Source: Mesorhizobium sp. PAMC28654 (GTDB lineage: Bacteria; Pseudomonadota; Alphaproteobacteria; Rhizobiales; Rhizobiaceae). Taken from it: a stretch of DNA of 64,000 bases. The notes below the pieces were generated by a model that saw only the letters and a program-made list of their open reading frames with translations, ran no database searches and was not told the origin of the DNA. Every line of letters begins with the position of its first letter. The first letter of the stretch is position 1. Of the stretch, positions 1-11,855 are shown in pieces. The position numbers and the translations under genes were made by a program. The DNA lies in contig NZ_CP085135.1 of the NCBI RefSeq assembly GCF_020616515.1, positions 2,108,001 to 2,172,000 on the forward strand, given 5' to 3'.

Positions 1-218
1 ACAAAAATGGTGGCTGGAATCTTGTTTTCGACGAGAGCCGAGAGGATCCGATTGTCGGTCTGTCCGCCGCAGGCATCAAGCGTCAGCGCGACGCGGCCGC
101 TGCCGCCGGTTTCCGGCTTGATATGCAATGTCGGCTCGACCAGCGGGGCGGCATGGCCTGCAGAGACCGCCGAAATCGAGATGGCGATAGCGCAAAGATA
201 TTTTTGGAACAGGCACAT
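1..218 (-). CDS. Polysaccharide deacetylase family protein, N-terminal part (runs off the window)
   Basis: The first 72 codons of a minus-strand gene are present and the rest lies left of the window. The product starts with a signal peptide (MCLFQKYLCAIAISISAVSA, then GHAA), so export is expected. It continues into a segment with VALTLDACGG and, about 15 residues later, ILSALVENKIPATIF. This is the start of a NodB-homology fold, where the first metal-binding Asp lies in a TLD/TFD motif and an 'IPATIF' strand follows. Substrate cannot be told from this fragment. The usual TFDDG is TLDACGG here, as seen in some divergent members. ATG at 218 is preceded by a GGAAA-like ribosome site. Confidence 0.7.
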   Translation of the reverse strand, partial: MCLFQKYLCAIAISISAVSAGHAAPLVEPTLHIKPETGGSGRVALTLDACGGQTDNRILSALVENKIPATIF

Positions 219-471
219 GGTTTGGTTTTCCAGACGGGTAGATAACTCACCGACCCCACCGCCCGCATCAAGGCGGAAATCAGGATGATGCATACCCAAA
301 AACCAACGTCGCGACAATTTGACCGCAACGTCGGCCATTGCAAGCGTGGCGTCAGAAGGCAGCTTTCACGTCAGTACCCGAAAGGACTTCACGCACCGCA
401 CTGACCACGGACCCGACATCCAGATGCCAGACGGCGGCTAATTTGCGAAACGGTAAGCCCGCCCCATGGAT

Positions 472-3150
<2,679 letters not shown>

Positions 3151-3360
3151 GCTCTGCTCTCCGGTTGCAGGAGATTGGAAAGATTGACGAAACGAATGGT
3201 TCCGCCGGGTCCGACTTCGGAGCGATATGATGCTGCAGTGCGAAAGGCAAGGCGTAGTCACATCCGCCAGGCCGCTACAATCGATTAAGGAAGCCGCGTC
3301 AAAAAGACTTGCCACTTCGACGCGCCGAGAATAGAACATAAAGGGAACAAAAGGCGCCTC

Positions 3361-3705
3361 ATGAAACTCAGCGGAAAACTCGACTATCTGGAAATGCCGG
3401 CGACCGGCGGGACATTGGACAGGTTGAAGGCTTTCTACAGCGCGGCCTTTGCATGGTCGTTCACGGACTATGGGCCGACCTACTCCGCATTCTCGGAAGG
3501 TCTTGACGGCAGCTTCCAGGCCGACAGCGACGAAGCCCCGGCAAAACCGCTGCCAGTGCTTTATTCCCAGGATCTGGAAGACACGCTGGACGCCGTCGCA
3601 AATGCCGGCGGCGCCATCGTCAGACCGATCTTCCCGTTTCCCGGCAGCAGACGGTTTCACTTCGTCGATCCGGCTGGAAATGAACTGGCTGTCTGGGGAG
3701 AGTAG
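3361..3705 (+). CDS. VOC (glyoxalase/bleomycin resistance) family protein
   Basis: A 114-residue single-domain protein of the vicinal oxygen chelate superfamily. It shows the usual pattern: an N-terminal strand with a short helix (LDYLEMPATG, LKAFYSAAFAW), a middle pair of strands (PVLYSQDLEDTLDAV), and the C-terminal strand with a metal-ligand Glu in FVDPAGNELAVW. The family covers lyases, dioxygenases and binding proteins, so the substrate is unknown. It is transcribed divergently from ppdK. A short AT-rich stretch with GGGAAC lies before the ATG. Confidence 0.8.
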   Translation: MKLSGKLDYLEMPATGGTLDRLKAFYSAAFAWSFTDYGPTYSAFSEGLDGSFQADSDEAPAKPLPVLYSQDLEDTLDAVANAGGAIVRPIFPFPGSRRFHFVDPAGNELAVWGE

Positions 3706-3845
3706 GCAGGAAAGACCTATTATCCGCGCGCCTGCGACCGTCCCGCCGCACCCAGTGAATCGGGCCGAATAGTCGCAATATCCAGGATTGAGCTTTCGAT
3801 CGGCTCGTCATATAAGGCCGCGCGCAGTCGACTGACGTCAGCTGC

Positions 3846-3920
3846 TGGGGCGTCGCCAAGTGGTAAGGCATCGGTTTTTGGTACCGACATTCCCAGGTTC
3901 GAATCCTGGCGCCCCAGCCA
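3846..3920 (+). tRNA. tRNA-Gln (anticodon UUG)
   Basis: A complete cloverleaf can be drawn. The acceptor stem is TGGGGCG with CGCCCCA, the anticodon stem is TCGGT/ACCGA around loop TTTTGGT (anticodon TTG, glutamine), and the T arm is CCAGG-TTCGAAT-CCTGG. Discriminator G is at 3917 and the CCA end is encoded (3918-3920). It lies just before the LPS glycosyltransferase-ligase gene. A decayed similar sequence sits on the other side of that gene. Confidence 0.95.
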
Positions 3921-5841
3921 TCCCAAATTGGTCCGTTCCGGACACATGGGGCCCCAAGAATACTTTTGCGATCTTCCCATGAGTGCGATTGGCTATTAGT
4001 TCTGCTGCAGGGTGGCGGTCCAGGATGGAATTTCAATGAACCTTCCTATCTTCGCCATCAACCTCGATCGCGAGACCGATCGCTGGAGTGAATTGCTCGC
4101 CAGCGCCGAAGCGGCCGGCCTGACCTTGCAGCGCATTGCGGCCATCGACGGTCGCGCTCTCGCAAAAGACAGCTGGGCGGATATCGATCTTCCAGCCGCG
4201 CGCAGGCTAAGCGGGCGTGACATTCTGCCCGGCGAATATGCCTGTTACCGCAGCCATATCAAAGCGCTGGAAACGTTCCTGGCCGATGGCAGCGCCCATG
4301 GCCTGATTGTCGAGGACGACGTCCTGTTCGACGAAAACACCACACGGCGCATCGAGGCCATCATCGCCGCGGTACCAGATTTCGACGTCATCAAGCTGAC
4401 CAACCATCGCACGAGCTTGTTCCTGCGCGCCGTCGAGACGACGGAAGGCGACGAGATCGGCCGCGCACTGCATGGCCCGCAGGGCTCTGCCGCAGCCTAT
4501 CTGGTGACACGGGTAGGAGCGCAAGGGCTGTTGTCGGCGCTCGCGGTGATGAAAATGCCGTGGGACGTCGCACTCGAACGATTTTGGGACACCGGCCTGA
4601 AAATCTATTCGATCCGCCAAAATGTACTCGCCTTCGCTGCCGGCAGCGAAACCTCGGGCATAGTCGGCCCCTCGGGCAGCTATAAATTCGCGCGACTTTC
4701 CTGGCCGGGCCGGTGGAGCGCCGGGGCGTTGCAGGCCGCAGACCATCTGCGCCGCCTGCATCATGTCCTGCTACGACCTCCCTTGCCGCGTGAAACCCCT
4801 GACTACGCCAGAGATGAAGCGCCGCGCAACACGCCGCTTCTGCTGGTTGCCGCCTTCGCCATTCTCGCTTTGGTTTCCGCGGTCTGGCACGAGGCTCATA
4901 CTTATCGCTATGCGGGGATGGCGCTGACCACGGTCGCACTCATCCGCTGGTTCAGGCTCGATCTGTGGACCTACAGCAAACCGCTGATCGGAGGCGTCGG
5001 TTATCTGTGCCTGGGGTGGTCGCTATATGTCTTCATCCGGCTGGCGATCGTCTATATCGGCACCGGCCAGTTGGGCAGTGCCGAAGGCATCTACCTGTTT
5101 CCGCTGTTTTATGCGACGACCGGCTTCGCCTTCTTGCTGTTTGTCAGGCGGCCCGCGCAGCTCGTCCTCTGGTTCATGATCCTCAGTCTTGTCTTCCTGG
5201 CGGCGGACACCAGCTATTTTGACATACTTCATGGCATCAGGCCGGATCCATGGCTTTTCAACAACCCCATCCACGCGTCGGTAGCGGCTGGTTTCATCTT
5301 CCTTTGTACCCTGCAGTTCATGGCATACACGGCCCAACGAACGGACCTGAACAACACAACCAGAAGCCTGCACTGGGCGCTGGCGGCAGCCGTCCTCCTG
5401 TTTGCTCTCACCAACATCATTGTGCTGCGGTCAAAGGGCGTCTGGCTTGCGCTCGCGCTCGTCCTGCTCTTGTTGGCGGTCATGACCCTGGCGAGAGGCC
5501 ATCGCCGCGAGTTGATGGTCGGGGGCGGCGTGCTGGCGGTCGTGGCAGCCTGCATTGCCGCCACATTCGACATCTTCTGGTCAACAGCAGGCGACACAGT
5601 AATCTTCGTCAAGACCCTGGTTTCGGATGTTTTGAGCCATGGCGTCCTACCGGCCTTCGACCACGCCATCGCCAGCGATGCCGTTCCGATCCAGGCCAAG
5701 GAACGGCTGATGCTGTGGGCCAATGCGATCGAGGTCTGGAAACGCCATCCGATCTTCGGAGCCAGTTCCAGCTGGCTCACCGAATGGGAGAACAGGACAT
5801 ATCATCCCGACATCTACAACGTCTTCCACAATGGCTATCTG

Positions 5842-5867
5842 TGGACTTGCTTCGGTAAAGTGGAGAG
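5842..5867 (+). repeat. Left terminal inverted repeat of the IS3-family element
   Basis: It begins TGGACTTGCTTCGG and pairs with 7053-7078 in inverted orientation, with four mismatches in 26. The preceding CTG is the target duplication. Confidence 0.9.
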
Positions 5868-5875
5868 CGGGTTGC

Positions 5876-6736
5876 TCATTCGGCGGCGTTTCGCTCGAAC
5901 TGCATCGGGCTGATGTAGTCGAGCGCGGAATGCCGCCGGATGGGATTGTAGAAGCCGTCGATATATCGGGCAATGGCGGCTTGGGCATCGGCGCGGGTAA
6001 GGAAAGAGGTGCGCCAGATCAGTTCAGTTTTCAGCGTCTTGAAGAATGTTTCGACCATGGCGTTATCAAAGCAATTGCCCTTGCCTGACATTGAGATGAT
6101 GACGCCGGCGGCACGCAATTCGGCTTGGTAGTCGATAGAACAATATTGGCTGCCGCGGTCGGAGTGGTGAATGAGGCCGGGTTCCGGCTGCCGCATGACG
6201 AACGCCTTGTTGAGCGCTGCCAGAGCCAGGCTGCGGTGTAGCCGGTTGCCAGCAGCCCAGCCAACGACCTTGCGGGCAAACAGATCGATGACGACAGCAA
6301 GGTACAACCAGCCCTCCCGCGTCCAGATGTAGGAGATGTCGGCACCCCATTTCTGGTTGGGACCAGTGGCGGCAAAATCCTGGTCGATGACATTGGGGGC
6401 AACCGGAAAGGCGTGTTCGCTGTCCGTCGTGCGCTTGAACCGCCGCTTCTGTCTTGCCTGGAGGCCATTCTCCCGCATCAGACGCGCCGTTCGTCGCCGG
6501 CCAATGGCAAAGCCATTGTCTTGCAGTTCCCGCGTCATGCGCGGGCTACCATAGGTTCCGTTCGACAGCGCGAACGACGATCGCACATGCGCCAGCATTA
6601 TCATGTCGTCGCGCTGCCGGCGGCACGCCGGCCGGCGCCCCCAGGCAAAGTAGCCGCTCGGGCTGACACCCAGCGTCGCGCACAAACGGTCCACAGGGAA
6701 ATCCTTCTTCGCCTGGTCGATGAGCGCGAACCTCAC
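5876..6736 (-). CDS. IS3-family transposase OrfB (DDE integrase domain)
   Basis: A 286-residue rve-type integrase domain. The DDE triad can be placed at WGADISYIW (first Asp), IHHSDRGSQY (second Asp) and CFDNAMVETFFKTLK (Glu). The tail RRHSALDYISPMQFE is typical of the family. The GTG at 6736 overlaps the stop of orfA. Translation is more probably by -1 frameshifting from orfA at the TTTTTTC run, giving an OrfAB fusion. The coding sequence looks intact. Confidence 0.93.
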   Translation of the reverse strand: MRFALIDQAKKDFPVDRLCATLGVSPSGYFAWGRRPACRRQRDDMIMLAHVRSSFALSNGTYGSPRMTRELQDNGFAIGRRRTARLMRENGLQARQKRRFKRTTDSEHAFPVAPNVIDQDFAATGPNQKWGADISYIWTREGWLYLAVVIDLFARKVVGWAAGNRLHRSLALAALNKAFVMRQPEPGLIHHSDRGSQYCSIDYQAELRAAGVIISMSGKGNCFDNAMVETFFKTLKTELIWRTSFLTRADAQAAIARYIDGFYNPIRRHSALDYISPMQFERNAAE

Positions 6737-7026
6737 CGACTTCCCTCCTTGACGAAAAAAGCCGTCGCCCGTTTCAAGATATCCCGCTCCTGCCGAAGGA
6801 TTTCATTCTCCCGCCGCAGCCGTTTCAATTCAGCGGCGACATCAGCATCAGGCGGACGCCCAGGATCGCCCATCTCACGATCCAGCTGCCGACCCATCCA
6901 TCGCGTCAGCGTCGAGAAACCAACACCAAGATCCTCCGCGATCTGCCGCTTCGTCCGACCGCTCGTTCGCACAAGGCCAACCGCCTCCGCCTTGAACGCA
7001 TCCGTAAACTGTCTCTGTTTCGTCAT
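6733..7026 (-). CDS. IS3-family transposase OrfA (HTH subunit)
   Basis: A 97-residue helix-turn-helix protein that begins MTKQRQFTDAFKAEAVGLV, the classic OrfA start, and includes RQIAEDLGVGFSTLTRWM. A leucine-zipper-like helix (AELKRLRRENEILRQERDI) follows and would mediate OrfA/OrfAB contacts. A slippery T TTT TTC lies near its 3' end. A -1 shift there enters the orfB frame, so an OrfAB fusion is the likely active transposase. Its stop codon overlaps the GTG of orfB as GTGA. Confidence 0.92.
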   Translation of the reverse strand: MTKQRQFTDAFKAEAVGLVRTSGRTKRQIAEDLGVGFSTLTRWMGRQLDREMGDPGRPPDADVAAELKRLRRENEILRQERDILKRATAFFVKEGSR

Positions 7027-7052
7027 CGAGGTCGCCTTTCATCAGAAGGAAA

Positions 7053-7078
7053 CTCTCCACTTTTTCGGGGCAAGTCCA
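7053..7078 (-). repeat. Right terminal inverted repeat of the IS3-family element
   Basis: Read on the minus strand it begins TGGACTTGCCCCGA. The CTG following it at 7079-7081 is the second copy of the target duplication. Confidence 0.9.
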
Positions 7079-7507
7079 CTGGAAATAGCTGTACGCTATG
7101 GCGTGGTTGGGCTCGCGTTCTTTGCATTTCTCTATACCTGGTCGTCCAGGCAAGTCCTGCTGGCCACGCGGGCCAAGCTGATCGCTCCGGCCGCATGGCC
7201 CTGCTACATTTCAACGCTGGTTCTCTTCGCCATCACCATCCTCAGCAATTCGAACAACCGGCTGGCTATGGGCGAGGCCTTCATGTGGTTCGCTGCCGCA
7301 TTCGGCTTCTATTGTTTCTATCTTCGTCAACAGAAGAACCTTGTCGAGCCGAGAACCTATTTTTAGACGGCCGGCATGTCGCGCAACCCGGTTCCAATGA
7401 CGCAATAAGGCCCTCCGTGCCCAAACCGTGATCCGATCGAGCTCAATCGATCAGCCATAGTCGAAACTCGAAAGGCCGGCGGATCAGCTCGCTTCTCGCG
7501 TCGTCTC

Positions 7508-7580
7508 TTGGGCGTCGCCAATTGGTAAGGCATCCGTTTGGTGCTGCCATTCCCAGGTTCGAATCCTGGCGTTCCCACCA
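7508..7580 (+). pseudogene. Decayed tRNA-Gln-like copy
   Basis: It shares GGGCGTCGCCAA, TGGTAAGGCATC and the 24 bases from CATTCCCAGG to CCTGGCG with the tRNA-Gln at 3846. Its anticodon arm is two bases shorter and does not form a five-pair stem with a seven-base loop, and the 3' acceptor strand (GTTCCCA) does not match the 5' strand. It is therefore unlikely to give a working tRNA. It may be a duplicated tRNA or a footprint of an integration event that brought in the LPS gene between the two copies. Confidence 0.6.
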
Positions 7581-7715
7581 ATATTTGCCAGTCAAATTAG
7601 CCATACTTTTCGGCATCTTTCCGATAATCGGGAAAGTCGATGCCGGAATTCGCGACTTATCGGCAGCGAGACCTTCGTTACGATCGCATCAGATCAAAGA
7701 CAGAGGTTCATAGGC

Positions 7716-8588
7716 ATGCTGACGGACAAGCAGGTACGCGATGCGGTTGAGCAGTACCGCGAAGAGGGATACGCGGTCGTTCGACAATTCGTCGACGGCC
7801 ACGAGATGATCCGGCTCAAGAAGGAAACCGATACCGTCTATGCCGAGGGCCTGAAGCATCACGCCACCTACCGGCACGGCAATCTCAGTTTCCAGATCCT
7901 ACCTGAATCGGATTTCGACCAACGCTACGTGCTGCAGGCCTACTGGTTTTCGTGGATCAGCAGCTATTTTGAAGAATTCCGGCGCAGTCCCGACTATCTC
8001 AAGCTGCTGGAGGGGCTGATCGGCCGCGACATCCGGCAGATTGCGCAGCAGCTGCACTGGAAGCCGCCGGGCGCCAATGTCACGGGCTATCGCTTCCATC
8101 AGGATCTGCGCTTCCGCAACCAGGCCGCGTTCGACAATGTTGCTGACGCAACGGTGACCACGGGCCTCGCCGTCGACAGGGCAACGCTCGACAATGGCTG
8201 CCTTCAGGTCGTGCCCGGCAGCCACAAGCTTGGTTATCTCGGCCTTTCAGACGAGGGAACCGGCGAGTTAATGAAAGGGCTGACGGCCGAGGAAGAGTTG
8301 CGCAAGGTGGGCATCGACCCGGCGACCATCGTTCCGCTCGTGCTGGAGCCCGGTGACCTTGCCCTGTGGGGGCTGCTCACGGTGCACGGCTCCTCACCCA
8401 ACAAATCTCGGCACGACCGCGCCTTCGCCCTGTCCAGCTATGTGCGGGCCGACTCGACGCAACGCGGCGAATGGGCGTTCCGGGACGGTGTCTCAGTACC
8501 GCTCGGAGAGACCCCAACGCTTTGCAAATACGAGAAGCTCTTCGAGGAGCCGGGACCGATGTACGACACCACCGCCTGGTGGAAATGA
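7716..8588 (+). CDS. Phytanoyl-CoA dioxygenase (PhyH) family protein
   Basis: A 290-residue member of the Fe(II)/2-oxoglutarate dioxygenases of PhyH type. The iron-binding H-x-D is visible in YRFHQDLRF near residue 130, and the distal His in LLTVHGSSPNKS near residue 228 with a following Arg-rich RHDRAFALSSYV strand for 2-oxoglutarate. NGCLQVVPGSHKLG is also characteristic. The substrate is unknown. PhyH homologues hydroxylate small molecules, lipids or natural products. The gene stands alone, with a strong hairpin just downstream. Confidence 0.85.
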   Translation: MLTDKQVRDAVEQYREEGYAVVRQFVDGHEMIRLKKETDTVYAEGLKHHATYRHGNLSFQILPESDFDQRYVLQAYWFSWISSYFEEFRRSPDYLKLLEGLIGRDIRQIAQQLHWKPPGANVTGYRFHQDLRFRNQAAFDNVADATVTTGLAVDRATLDNGCLQVVPGSHKLGYLGLSDEGTGELMKGLTAEEELRKVGIDPATIVPLVLEPGDLALWGLLTVHGSSPNKSRHDRAFALSSYVRADSTQRGEWAFRDGVSVPLGETPTLCKYEKLFEEPGPMYDTTAWWK

Positions 8589-8615
8589 CGCCGTCAAAAC
8601 TGCCGGTGGGGGCAC

Positions 8616-8645
8616 GAGGGGCCTGGCGTTCGCGCCGGGCCCCTC
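8616..8645. terminator. Strong hairpin with TTCG tetraloop between convergent genes
   Basis: A 13-pair stem (one G-T pair) closes a TTCG loop, with arms GAGGGGCCTGGCG and CGCCGGGCCCCTC. It sits between the convergent PhyH-like and LysR genes and probably acts as a bidirectional transcription stop. No long T-run follows on either side. Confidence 0.65.
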
Positions 8646-8671
8646 CTGGTGTTGGCCAGCAGGGTAGGCTC

Positions 8672-9570
8672 TCAGGCGGTGAAGTCCGCCGACAGTTCGC
8701 GGACCAGGAAATCGACGAAAGCGCGCACCTTGGCGGCGATGTAGGTGCGATGCGGATAAAGCGCGTAAATCGGACTGGAGTCTGGGCGGAACTCGTCGAG
8801 TTGCACTTCCAGCCGGCCATCGCCTATCGCGGCGTCAACCAGCAGGCTCGGCAGATTTCCGATGCCAAAGCCGGCGATCGTCATCTGATAGGCGGCCTCG
8901 ACGCTGTTGGTCGAGATGCGCCCGCCCACGGCGGTATCGAACGCAGCACCATCCGGGCCCACGAACGGCCAGGTGCCGAGACGCTTGGCGAAATTGCTCA
9001 GCACGCAGGAATGGTCAGCCAGATCATCCGGATGGGCAGGCCGGCCATGGCGGTCCCAGTATTCGGGCGTGGCGCAGACGTAGTTGCGCACTTCGCCGAG
9101 CCGTCGCGCGATCAGCGCCGAGTCCGCCTGACCACCAAAGCGGATGGCGACGTCATAACCCTCCTCGACGATGCAGACGACGTAGCGTGCCGTGAGGTCG
9201 AATTCGATGGTTGTCAGCGGGTTCTCGTCGAGGAATTTCGGCACCAGCTTGGTGATGCGCGTGTGGCCGAGCACGTTGGAACAACGCGGATCAGGCCGCG
9301 CGTCTCCTTGTGCAGGCCGCGCGTCGAGTCCTGCAGTTCGGAAATATCGTCCAGCACGCCGCGGGCCCGAGGGGCATAGTCGCGCCCCGCCTCGGTAAGG
9401 CTGAGGCGGCGGGTAGTGCGGTTGATCAGCCTAACGCCGAGATCATCCTCGAGCTCCTTAATCATCCGGCTGACCGCCGTCGTCGACATGTTGAGATCGC
9501 GCGCCGCGGCGGACAGGCTGCCCAGCAAACAGACCCGGTCGAATACCCGCATCGCCGTCAGAAGATTCAT
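8672..9570 (-). pseudogene. LysR-type transcriptional regulator with one frameshift
   Basis: Two overlapping frames together encode one LysR regulator of about 299 residues. The N-terminal frame (from ATG 9570) carries the winged HTH: MRVFDRVCLLGSLSAAARDL, STTAVSRMIKELEDDLGV, LINRTTRRLSLTEAG. The effector-binding domain continues in another frame from about 9280 (VLGHTRITKLVPKFLDENP onward to 8672). The switch lies near 9276-9286, where one base is missing relative to the expected IRV-VPTVLGHTR path. This is either a true inactivating deletion or a sequencing error. It is divergent from the peptide-binding protein gene at 9699. Confidence 0.8.
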
Positions 9571-9698
9571 CTTGGCTCCCCCTCGCCGTCAAACCTGCTC
9601 CGCCGCTTGCGACTTTCGACAGAAGACAGCGCTGAGCGACGATGCGGCAAGGGCATTCCACCGAATTTGGACGTAAAATCAACAAAGGGAGAAACGAC

Positions 9699-11336
9699 AT
9701 GACATCCAGGCCTCTTCATCCCGCGATCGACGCCCTGGCGCGAAGCGCGAAGAACGGCGCGCTCGACCGCCGCGAATTCCTGGCGCTCGCCAGCGCCCTC
9801 GGCGCCAGCACGGCCGTCGCCTACGGACTGATCGGCCAGCCGGTTCCTGCCTTTGCCGAAGAAGCAACCCAGCCTAAAAAAGGCGGCATCGTGCGCGTCG
9901 CCATGCAGGTTCTGGAGCTTGAGGACCCTCGCATCTTCAAGGTTTCGCAGATGGGTAACATAGCCATGCAGTTCCTTGAGCCGCTGGTGCGCTGGAAGCC
10001 CGATTTCACTTTCCAGCCGATGCTGCTCGAAAGCTGGCAGATCAATGACGACGCCACCGAATATGTGCTCAAGGTGCGGCCGGGCGTGAAATGGTCGAAC
10101 GGCGACGATCTCACGGCAAAGGACGTCGCCTTCAACATCACGCGCTGGTGCGAAAAGGAGGCGCCCGGCAATTCGATGGCCGGGCGCATGACCTCGCTGA
10201 TCGACACCGAGACGAAAATGGCGCGCGCGGGCGCGATCGCGATACGCGACGACCACACCGTCGTGCTGAAGCTGTCGCGGCCCGACATCTCCATCATCCC
10301 GGCGATGACCGACTATCCCGCGCTGATCGTTCACCACGCGTTCAACCCGAAGGAAGCGGCCTTGTCGGCCAACCCGATCAGCACAGGGCCGTTCGAGCTC
10401 AAGAAGCTCGATGTCGGCGTCGCTGCCTCGGTGCGGAAGCGGCCTGACGGTTCCTGGTGGGGTGGCGATGTGTTCCTCGACGGTATCGACTGGATAGACT
10501 ACGGCACGGATTCGGCGGCCACCGTCTCCGCCTTCGAATCCGGGGAGATCGACCTCAACGGCCAGACCCAGTCCTACGATGTCGGCATGCTCGACAAATT
10601 GGGACTGAAGAAGTCGGAGATCGTCACCGCCGCGACCGTAGTCTCGCGCTGCAATGTCAATGCCAAGCCCTATGACGACAAGCGCGTGCGCAATGCCATC
10701 CAGCTGGCGGTGGACAATGAGGCGGTCCTGCAGCTCGGCGCCAACGGCATGGGTATCGTCGCGCAGAACGACCATGTCGGGCCCATGCACCCAGAGCATG
10801 CCGACTTGCCGCCCATCAAGCGTGATCCCGCCCGGGCCAGGGCATTGCTCGAGGAAGCCGGCCATCTCGACTTCGAGTTCGACCTGATCTCGGTGGAGGC
10901 CGACTACCGAAAGGAAAGCTCGGATGTCGTCGCCCAGCAGATGCGCGATGCCGGCTTCAAGGTGAAGCGCACGGTCATTCCCGAGTCGGCATTCTGGAAC
11001 GACTGGACGAAATACCCGTTTGCGACGACCAACTGGAATGCACGCCCGCTTGGCATCCAGACTTATGCGCTCGCCTACCAGAGCGGCTCGGCGTGGAACG
11101 AGACAGGGTTCGCCGATCCGGAGTTTGATGCCAAGGTGCAGAAAGCCAATGCCATCGCGGACGCCGACCAGCGTCGCGTGCTGATGAAGGAACTGCAGGT
11201 GATGCTGCAGGACTCCGGCATCATCATCCAGCCCTACTGGCGAAAGCTGTTTTGCCATATGAAACCCGGCCTCATGGGCTATCAGATGCATCAGGCCTAT
11301 GAGCAGGACTTCACCAAGGCTTGGCTTGCCGCCTGA
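9699..11336 (+). CDS. Peptide/dipeptide-type ABC transporter substrate-binding protein, Tat-exported
   Basis: A 545-residue periplasmic binding protein of the SBP family 5 (DppA/OppA) type. The N-terminus has a twin-arginine signal, [16 protein letters not shown], with a hydrophobic stretch ending ...PAFAEEA. Family hallmarks follow: [39 protein letters not shown], and late [17 protein letters not shown] 9699 is chosen because GGGAGAAAC precedes it and the signal peptide starts there. No permease or ATPase genes follow; a terminator does, so the protein must work with transporter parts encoded elsewhere. The ligand could be a peptide, opine or glycoside. Confidence 0.9.
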   Translation: MTSRPLHPAIDALARSAKNGALDRREFLALASALGASTAVAYGLIGQPVPAFAEEATQPKKGGIVRVAMQVLELEDPRIFKVSQMGNIAMQFLEPLVRWKPDFTFQPMLLESWQINDDATEYVLKVRPGVKWSNGDDLTAKDVAFNITRWCEKEAPGNSMAGRMTSLIDTETKMARAGAIAIRDDHTVVLKLSRPDISIIPAMTDYPALIVHHAFNPKEAALSANPISTGPFELKKLDVGVAASVRKRPDGSWWGGDVFLDGIDWIDYGTDSAATVSAFESGEIDLNGQTQSYDVGMLDKLGLKKSEIVTAATVVSRCNVNAKPYDDKRVRNAIQLAVDNEAVLQLGANGMGIVAQNDHVGPMHPEHADLPPIKRDPARARALLEEAGHLDFEFDLISVEADYRKESSDVVAQQMRDAGFKVKRTVIPESAFWNDWTKYPFATTNWNARPLGIQTYALAYQSGSAWNETGFADPEFDAKVQKANAIADADQRRVLMKELQVMLQDSGIIIQPYWRKLFCHMKPGLMGYQMHQAYEQDFTKAWLAA

Positions 11337-11360
11337 TTTCATAAGGCAGTCACGATTGAA

Positions 11361-11388
11361 GGCGGCGCACTTCGGAGCGCCGCCTTTC
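11361..11388 (+). terminator. Intrinsic terminator after the binding-protein gene
   Basis: Eight-pair GC stem GGCGGCGC/GCGCCGCC around an eight-base loop, followed by TTT. It begins 25 bases after the stop codon of the upstream gene, which fits rho-independent termination. Confidence 0.8.
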
Positions 11389-11855
11389 CTGTCCCTGCTC
11401 AACGCGGAAGCTGCCCGAAAGCTTGCAAATCGACAGAGGCTTTCGAACAGCCCACCGCTTGCAAGGGGCACAAGGAACACAGCCGTCCGCACTCGCCCCG
11501 CCGTGGGCTTTCCACATCATCCGCAAGCCGCCGGATCGGTGCTTCCAGAGCAACTCTGACCCGAGGTGTCTGACATTCCGCGTCCATCATTGTCGCAAGC
11601 TCCGGTTCAACCTGAAGCATATCCGTGCCAACGCTTCGCAGAACCCGGTTTGAGCGGAAACGACCTTCCCGAAAACCGGGAAACTGGTCCTTTATCCTAT
11701 TACAAAGCGGCTTGTTCGCTGCACGAACTGAAGCTACAAATCGACAAGATTTTCCCACCGCACGACACTTTCAGAACACCATAGAAACCTTCGCTGACCG
11801 ACCCTCCGAGCGCTGGCGTTCGGAATTGCGGACAAACCATTTTGCGCCGAGACCA
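11389..11855. other. 467-bp stretch without a convincing gene
   Basis: Short open frames occur on both strands, but none shows a recognisable family, a ribosome site and a plausible codon pattern together. Codon use looks non-coding. It leads into the tandem small genes at 11856 and 12095. Confidence 0.5.

Larger units (their letters stand above)
5842..7078. mobile_element. IS3-family insertion sequence, 1237 bp, complete
   Basis: The ends are imperfect 26-bp inverted repeats (left end begins TGGACTTGCTTCGG, right end read inward begins TGGACTTGCCCCGA; 22 of 26 match). A 3-bp direct duplication CTG lies at 5839-5841 and 7079-7081. It holds orfA and orfB on the minus strand with the IS3-family coding plan. 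Size, ends, duplication length and gene plan all fit IS3. The host gene is restored in frame when the element is removed, so the insertion looks recent. Confidence 0.95.
4036..7366 (+). pseudogene. Family-25 glycosyltransferase fused to an O-antigen ligase-like membrane protein, split by an IS3-family element
   Basis: The gene reads 4036-5841, is interrupted by the insertion at 5842-7078, and resumes at 7082-7366. Removing the element plus one copy of the 3-bp duplication (CTG) rejoins the frame exactly (NGYL then EIAVRYG), giving 696 codons. Residues 1 to about 260 resemble family-25 LPS glycosyltransferases: FAINLDRETDRW at the start, GEYACYRSHIKAL, and the acidic motif GLIVEDDVLFDE. Residues from about 270 form many membrane segments with a late periplasmic loop (HPIFGASSSW, VFHNGYLE), as in O-antigen ligase/polymerase (Wzy/WaaL) proteins. 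As it stands, translation ends at 5913 after 626 codons and loses the last membrane helices. ATG 4036 is preferred over 4012 because it begins the conserved N-terminus. Confidence 0.85.

Noticed and set aside
7508..7580. A second functional tRNA-Gln
   Set aside because: The anticodon arm is two bases short and acceptor strands do not pair, so it is listed as a decayed copy.
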